Of a stretch of DNA of 38,285 nt, positions 34,493 to 38,285 are shown piece after piece (position 1 is the stretch's first letter; each line of letters opens with the position of its first letter). Under the pieces are notes generated by a model that saw only the letters and a list, made by a program, of their open reading frames with translations, was not told where the DNA came from and did no database searches. The DNA comes from a virus: positions 1 to 38,285 of the IMG/VR virus record IMGVR_UViG_3300010883_000123. One strand, written 5' to 3'. The position numbers and the translations under genes were made by a program.

Positions 34493-35482
34493 TTATTTAA
34501 AATTTTCTAAAAAAGACCATATTTCATCGCCTACTATAATTTTAGTTATGGAAGGCATCATCCATGGAGATACGTTGGACAACTTTTTTCCGTTAGTTAA
34601 CCATACTATCACTTGTGAGTTTTTTAATGCACTGACCTGGGCCTCACCAAATGTACCAGCACCAGCAGTACCGTCGAAATTTATTAGATTAGTATCACAA
34701 ACTTTTAACATATACAAATCTTGTACCACTATTTTATCTCTTATTTTCTCTCTAAATATTTTAAATGATTCGTCATCTAGTTCATCTGATTTCCAACTCT
34801 TGAATAGTTGTTGGAACTCAACATCCTCATCTCTTACTGTTTCAGCTCTTAAAGGGTTTAGTATAGCTGGAGAATCAAGACCTTTAAAGTCCATAACACC
34901 ATCTGTAACTAATTCTAGAAGTCTTTCACCTTTAACGACATGGTCAGGACCAAAAAATTCTTCTACCTTAGTTCTCCATGAAAGTGCATCGTCCGCAAAA
35001 TCAATACCCCCACCTAAATAAATTGCTTTAGGTTTAAAAACACCACCCATATCATTAGGGTCTAAAACGTTTATTAAGTGTATTGTGTCTTTCATTTCAT
35101 CCGCACTTGCATTAATAAGAAAATCTGAAGCTTTATCTGTTAAATACCTTTTTAACCATTTTTGTATTTTAGAAAAAAAACCACCAGCTTTAAGTTCTGG
35201 TATTCCACCGTAGGAAATCTCGTTTAAATCTTCAGATTCGTCCCCATCCCTTTGTTTTGCAAAAAGAGAGTCTTCATCATAAAAATATTCCGGATTATAC
35301 CCAGGTAATTCTTTCCAATTATGTGGTTTATCCTCATCCTCGTCAGTATCGTTATTAACGTCAATCAAGTTTCTTAAAACTGTTTTTACCTCATCTCTTT
35401 TTTCTGGTGATAATGATACTATCTCATCATAAAGATTAGTCTTGTCTTCTACAAACTCTCTTATAATTCTTTTAGTGTTCAT
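34493..35482 (-). CDS. Nucleoside 2-deoxyribosyltransferase-like protein with tagged N-terminal extension
   Basis: This 329-aa protein starts immediately after deoC (stop 35483-35485, ATG 35482). Residues 1-9 (M-N-T-K-R-I-I-R-E) are the tag. Residues 10-150 are an acidic linker with a second amphipathic helix (F-F-S-K-I-Q-K-W-L-K-R-Y-L near 102-114). From about 150 the deoxyribosyltransferase fold appears: A-I-Y-L-G-G-G-I-D-F with W169 nearby, then V-V-Q-D-L-Y-M-L-K-V-C-D, and N-F-D-G-T-A-G-A-G-T-F-G-E-A-Q near 270-285 carrying the expected catalytic Glu. The family moves deoxyribose between bases or hydrolyses nucleotide N-glycosidic bonds. With deoC and class II RNR it may serve base salvage; nucleotide or NAD hydrolysis against the host or as counter-defence are alternatives. 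Confidence 0.75.
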   Translation of the reverse strand: MNTKRIIREFVEDKTNLYDEIVSLSPEKRDEVKTVLRNLIDVNNDTDEDEDKPHNWKELPGYNPEYFYDEDSLFAKQRDGDESEDLNEISYGGIPELKAGGFFSKIQKWLKRYLTDKASDFLINASADEMKDTIHLINVLDPNDMGGVFKPKAIYLGGGIDFADDALSWRTKVEEFFGPDHVVKGERLLELVTDGVMDFKGLDSPAILNPLRAETVRDEDVEFQQLFKSWKSDELDDESFKIFREKIRDKIVVQDLYMLKVCDTNLINFDGTAGAGTFGEAQVSALKNSQVIVWLTNGKKLSNVSPWMMPSITKIIVGDEIWSFLENFK

Positions 35483-36289
35483 TTAATAATCTGTTTTTTC
35501 TATTTTATTACCTTGCATTATATCTTTTGCTGCGGATGTACCCAACCTGGTAGCTCCAGCACTAATCATTTTTTCCGCATCTTCAACACTATAAATACCA
35601 CCAGATGCTTTAACTTGTAAAGGACCAGAATTTGATTTCATAATACTGACAGCTTCAGGTGTTGCTCCAACAGGGCCACCATCTGAAGATTTGTAAAAAC
35701 CTGTCGATGTTTTAACGAAAACATTTTTAGCACTTTCTTCTCCCACTGTCTCTATAACTATTTTACTAATTAAACTTGTTAGTTCCGAAATCTCTTCATT
35801 ATTTAAAGCTGCTGACTCTATAATCCACTTAACCGACTTACCTTCATCTACCCCTATAGCCGTTCCTTCACTAACCTCTTTCATAACTTTATCTAAGTCA
35901 CCATTTTTAAAAGCTTTATAATCCACTACAAAATCTAATTCATCTACACCATTTTGTATAGCCCGTAAAGCTTCGTCCATTTTTTCTCCGTGACTATTAT
36001 CTCCGTTTGGGAATCCTATTACAGTACCGACTAATACGTTGGCTCCTTTACTATCTATAAATTGTCTTGCTGTATCAACATACTCAGGTCTTAACATAAC
36101 TAACTTCATATTATGTTCTATAGCGTCTTGTATCGTATTAAAAACAATAGTGTCTGTTTCTTCTTCTCCTATACCAGCTTGTTCTGGTGTTTTTAAATAT
36201 GTAGAATCTAAATACGAGGCTAGATTAGTGTCAACTTGTTCCCTTATTAACATTAAATCTTTAATTCTTTTTATTTGTTCGTTTATCAT
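35483..36289 (-). CDS. deoC: Deoxyribose-phosphate aldolase with N-terminal tag
   Basis: This 268-aa class I aldolase would split 2-deoxyribose-5-phosphate into glyceraldehyde-3-phosphate and acetaldehyde, or run in reverse. Catalytic residues are in place: D119 in E-L-D-F-V-V-D, the Schiff-base lysine K193 in F-V-K-T-S-T-G-F, and K227 in V-K-A-S-G-G-I. G-A-T-R-L-G-T-S-A close to 246-254 completes the phosphate site. It is slightly longer than the E. coli enzyme (259 aa) because of a 20-residue N-terminal peptide (M-I-N-E-Q-I-K-R-I-K-D-L-M-L-I-R-E) that ends in I-R-E. It heads a three-gene operon reading away from the divergent promoter palindrome at 36.3 kb. Confidence 0.93.
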   Translation of the reverse strand: MINEQIKRIKDLMLIREQVDTNLASYLDSTYLKTPEQAGIGEEETDTIVFNTIQDAIEHNMKLVMLRPEYVDTARQFIDSKGANVLVGTVIGFPNGDNSHGEKMDEALRAIQNGVDELDFVVDYKAFKNGDLDKVMKEVSEGTAIGVDEGKSVKWIIESAALNNEEISELTSLISKIVIETVGEESAKNVFVKTSTGFYKSSDGGPVGATPEAVSIMKSNSGPLQVKASGGIYSVEDAEKMISAGATRLGTSAAKDIMQGNKIEKTDY

Positions 36290-36305
36290 ACGGTAATTGT
36301 TTAGT

Positions 36306-36321
36306 TATAAATATATTTATA
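36306..36321. promoter_or_regulatory. Divergent late-promoter palindrome (two TATAAATA boxes)
   Basis: The 36-base gap between deoC and the 142-aa gene contains TATAAATATATTTATA, a perfect 16-bp palindrome. Each strand carries TATAAATA, the exact T4 late promoter -10 box read by gp55-type sigma. Rightward transcription would start a few bases before ATG 36326 (leader near zero to 6 nt); leftward would leave a leader of about 18 nt before ATG 36289. Known T4 late promoters need no -35. Function here is inferred. Confidence 0.6.
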
Positions 36322-36325
36322 TTAT

Positions 36326-36754
36326 ATGAAAAATATCATTAAAAGAATAATTAGGGAAGAAGTGGGAATTATCCAAGAAAAGGAATCAAATCCTTGTTGG
36401 GATAAGTACGAGATGATTGGTATGAAGACAAAGAATGGTAAGGAGGTTCCTAACTGTGTTCCAATAGAAGAAGATGTTCTACAAGAAGCGGAGTACCAAG
36501 GTAGAAAAGTGACTCTCAATAAACCAACAAGAGGTGATGTTAAAAAATCCAAAGTATATGTTAAGAATGACAAGGGCAATGTTGTTAAAGTTAATTTTGG
36601 ACACGGTGGGACATCCGCTAAAAAGAGGGGTGAGAAGACCATGAGTATAAAAAAGAATAATCCTGAAAGAAGAAAGTCATTTAGAGCAAGACATAATTGT
36701 GATAATCCAGGACCAAAATGGAAAGCTAGATATTGGAGTTGTAAAGCATGGTAA
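36326..36754 (+). CDS. Tagged small protein with two Cys motifs
   Basis: This 142-aa protein opens the rightward operon. Residues 1-11 are M-K-N-I-I-K-R-I-I-R-E, the clearest copy of the shared N-terminal tag. Residues about 22-46 (N-P-C-W-D-K-Y-E-M-I-G-M-K, then K-E-V-P-N-C-V-P) and the C-terminal 32 residues (N-P-E-R-R-K-S-F-R-A-R-H-N-C-D, then A-R-Y-W-S-C-K-A-W) are two short patterns I recall from marine T4-like phage proteins, without a known function. Four Cys and one His in these motifs could bind zinc. The central 50 residues are Lys-rich with a beta look (V-Y-V-K-N-D-K-G-N-V-V-K-V). Stop TAA overlaps the SOD ATG (TAATG). Confidence 0.78.
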   Translation: MKNIIKRIIREEVGIIQEKESNPCWDKYEMIGMKTKNGKEVPNCVPIEEDVLQEAEYQGRKVTLNKPTRGDVKKSKVYVKNDKGNVVKVNFGHGGTSAKKRGEKTMSIKKNNPERRKSFRARHNCDNPGPKWKARYWSCKAW

Positions 36755-37407
36755 TGAAAAATTTAATTAAGAAAATATTAAGAGAAAATTTGTTAACTGA
36801 AGTTAAGAAGACATTCTTTAGGAGAATAACTTTACCTTATGATTACAAATCTATGAAAGATTTTGTGGGTTACGAAACAATGTGGGAACACTATAATAAA
36901 CACTACAAAGGTTATACGACCAAACTAAACGAATCCCTATCAAAAAGAAAAAACCCCCCTAAAGACATCGAAAAAATTATTAGGGGAATTAAAAACTACG
37001 ATACCTTTACGAGAAATAACGCTGGTGGTTACTATAATCACAGTTTATTTTTTAAAGATTATATAACACCAGATAAGACGGAACTATCTAAAGACCTAAA
37101 AATTAAAATAAATAAGGATTTTGGTAGTTTGGATAATTTTAAGAGGCAGTTTGATGAGGAGTCTGGAAAGGTTTTTGGTTCTGGTTGGTGTTGGTTAGTA
37201 TTGAAAAATAAAAGACTTAGTATAGTGTCAACTCCAAACCAAGATAATCCGTTAATGGATAATTTAGGTGAACCCTTATTAGGTTTGGATGTTTGGGAGC
37301 ACGCTTATTATTTAAATTATATGGCTGACAGAAAAAAATACATCACTAATTTCTGGAAGGTTGTTAACTGGGAAAGTGTTTCAAAAAAATATGAAGAACT
37401 TAATTAA
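36754..37407 (+). CDS. sod: Fe/Mn superoxide dismutase with N-terminal tag
   Basis: This 217-aa enzyme would convert superoxide to oxygen and hydrogen peroxide. All metal ligands are in place with start ATG 36754: H46 in M-W-E-H-Y-N-K-H-Y-K-G-Y, H96 in Y-Y-N-H-S-L-F-F, D179 and H183 in L-D-V-W-E-H-A-Y-Y. The substrate-gate Tyr (K-G-Y) is present, and G-S-G-W-C-W-L-V matches the core. I chose the second ATG (36754) rather than 36748 because it overlaps the upstream TAA as TAATG and gives the same tag as its neighbours, M-K-N-L-I-K-K-I-L-R-E. Bacterial Fe-SODs are about 193 aa, so the tag and linker (about 20 aa) are additional. Fe versus Mn cannot be settled from sequence. Confidence 0.93.
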   Translation: MKNLIKKILRENLLTEVKKTFFRRITLPYDYKSMKDFVGYETMWEHYNKHYKGYTTKLNESLSKRKNPPKDIEKIIRGIKNYDTFTRNNAGGYYNHSLFFKDYITPDKTELSKDLKIKINKDFGSLDNFKRQFDEESGKVFGSGWCWLVLKNKRLSIVSTPNQDNPLMDNLGEPLLGLDVWEHAYYLNYMADRKKYITNFWKVVNWESVSKKYEELN

Positions 37408-38044
37408 GGACATAATAAAAGAAGAATTATTGTTAGAAGAGAAAGTTATTAATTTCGACACACCTAATAATAACTTTGTTGTGGTAACTGGAGGACCTGG
37501 TGCTGGAAAAAGCTTTATAACAAGAAACTTAATTAATTTAAATAATGTTAAAGAATTTAATGTTGACCAGGTAAGGGTAATGACAGCAAAAAAATTGTGG
37601 GGTGATGAGTGGGAAAAAAACATATCTACAGAAGAAGGATATCAAGAAATACTAAATAAGACATACACAACCTCAGACCCAAGAAACCTAACAGTAAGAT
37701 TTCTTAAACAATTTTTACAACAAGAAAGAAATGAAGGGGTTAATGTTATTTATGATGCTGGTGGTGGACAGAAAGAAGTTATGGAGGATGTGTGGAGACT
37801 GGCTAAAGACTCTGGATTTAACACCACATTAATATATGTACGTACACCTTTAGAACTTGCTAAAATAAGAAACAACGAAAGACCTAGAAGTTTACCGGAC
37901 GATATGGTAGCTCAATACCACCAAAAAGTTAAAGATAACATGAGAAACATGTTTCAAATTTTTGATAATGTGTGGACTGTGGACAACAAGGAATTGATAG
38001 ACCTATCTGATAGACCTTCTGACAATATAGAAAAGATAAAATAA
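37391..38044 (+). CDS. P-loop kinase (AAA_33/zeta-toxin-like) with N-terminal tag
   Basis: This 217-aa protein has Walker A V-V-V-T-G-G-P-G-A-G-K40-S41 after a 30-residue N-terminal segment. Then come F-N-V-D-Q-V-R, where an acidic residue often positions substrate, V-I-Y-D-A-G-G-G, and a lid-like R-T-P-L-E-L-A-K-I-R-N-N-E-R-P-R. The layout fits small-molecule or polynucleotide kinases and zeta-type UDP-sugar kinases. Start ATG 37391 overlaps the SOD end by 17 bases and gives M-K-N-L-I-K-D-I-I-K-E-E, the shared tag; an upstream ATG at 37361 lacks this fit. The substrate is unknown; if paired with the HAD protein, a polynucleotide or nucleotide kinase-phosphatase function is possible. Ends 3 bases from a convergent gene. 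Confidence 0.82.
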   Translation: MKNLIKDIIKEELLLEEKVINFDTPNNNFVVVTGGPGAGKSFITRNLINLNNVKEFNVDQVRVMTAKKLWGDEWEKNISTEEGYQEILNKTYTTSDPRNLTVRFLKQFLQQERNEGVNVIYDAGGGQKEVMEDVWRLAKDSGFNTTLIYVRTPLELAKIRNNERPRSLPDDMVAQYHQKVKDNMRNMFQIFDNVWTVDNKELIDLSDRPSDNIEKIK

Positions 38045-38047
38045 AAA

Positions 38048-38285
38048 CTATATGGTTTTAATAACCTCTAATTTTATGTTGGGGTGGTCTTTCATAGTCT
38101 CCATTACCGATTCGATATGTTTGTCTTTATCTTCCCAGAACTTTATAGATGTACATTTAGGATATTTTTCTATAATTTGTCTTACTCGATTTCCCTTACT
38201 GCGGTCCCCGTCACTTATTAAATAATAATCTTCAAATAAGTAACCTAATTTAGATAGTAGTGAAGTTAAAGGTTTTTTAACTTCA
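38048..38285 (-). CDS. C-terminal part of a HAD-like protein (5' end outside window)
   Basis: A minus-strand frame of 78 codons enters from the right edge and ends at TAG 38050-38048. The visible part reads I-S-D-G-D-R-S-K-G-N-R-V, helices, then F-W-E-D-K-D-K-H-I-E-S-V and K-L-E-V-I-K-T-I. The pattern F-W-E-D-K-x-x-H-I resembles the last motif of HAD domains from RNA-repair (Swiss Army Knife-type) proteins, where acidic residues bind Mg. No start or full domain can be judged. It converges with the kinase gene with only 3 bases between them. Confidence 0.6.
   Translation of the reverse strand, partial: EVKKPLTSLLSKLGYLFEDYYLISDGDRSKGNRVRQIIEKYPKCTSIKFWEDKDKHIESVMETMKDHPNIKLEVIKTI

Noticed and set aside
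34377-35021. 214-aa plus-strand frame across the HAD and deoxyribosyltransferase-like genes
   Set aside because: Antisense to two genes with recognisable motifs; Ser-rich shadow composition and no start signal.
1-38285. Search for tRNA genes, CRISPR arrays, transposases, integrase or attachment sites
   Set aside because: None seen: gaps longer than 100 bases (33.0, 33.7, 16.6 kb) contain only AT-rich sequence, terminators and short repeats, and no integrase or transposase motif appears in any frame read.

Overview
The window reads as about 38 kb of an AT-rich, tightly packed genome of a T4-like contractile-tailed phage (Caudoviricetes). There is no tRNA, rRNA, CRISPR array, insertion sequence or cellular housekeeping gene. 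Recognisable parts are a gp19-type tail tube, tape measure, gp53/gp25/gp6-type baseplate proteins, a UvsX-type recombinase, a gp41-type helicase, an RNase H/FEN-type exonuclease, a gp32-like ssDNA-binding protein and a vitamin B12-dependent (class II) ribonucleotide reductase. Almost no start codon has a well-spaced Shine-Dalgarno sequence. That would fit a host that does not rely on SD pairing, such as a Bacteroidota bacterium, but the host assignment is inference only.

Layout, in the direction of transcription of the long minus-strand block (right to left): tail tube (33.7 kb, with its own terminator); a gp26-like tail-chaperone gene with an overlapping frame that looks like a programmed-frameshift extension; tape measure; a 1673-aa baseplate protein with an internal OmpA-like domain; gp53; a 2180-aa hub protein ending in a zinc amidase; two small genes; and a terminator at 16.7 kb. 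Then comes the replication set (ssDNA-binding protein, UvsX, exonuclease, unknown 151-aa protein, helicase) and class II RNR. A previously easy-to-miss 43-aa gene bridges RNR to gp25. It is followed by gp6, a 1172-aa virion protein with membrane segments, and three further probable structural proteins, the last of which (open at the left edge) carries a HiPIP-like four-cysteine motif. DNA metabolism genes are therefore embedded inside the baseplate gene cluster.

The most unusual part is the right end (33.8-38.0 kb). Six adjacent genes (HAD phosphatase, nucleoside deoxyribosyltransferase-like protein, deoxyribose-phosphate aldolase, a Cys-motif protein, Fe/Mn superoxide dismutase, P-loop kinase) fire in both directions from a 36-bp gap. 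That gap holds a perfect 16-bp palindrome made of two T4-type late promoter boxes (TATAAATA). All six unrelated proteins begin with the same kind of short basic amphipathic peptide ending in (I/L)-x-E, such as MKNLIKKILRE. That is the recognition pattern of T4 prohead protease and resembles T4 capsid-targeting sequences. The testable hypothesis is that these are late-made enzymes packaged in the head and injected with the DNA.

A second regulatory pattern is the heptamer TATTTAT, found 14-35 nt upstream of eight start codons on the minus strand, mostly of virion genes.
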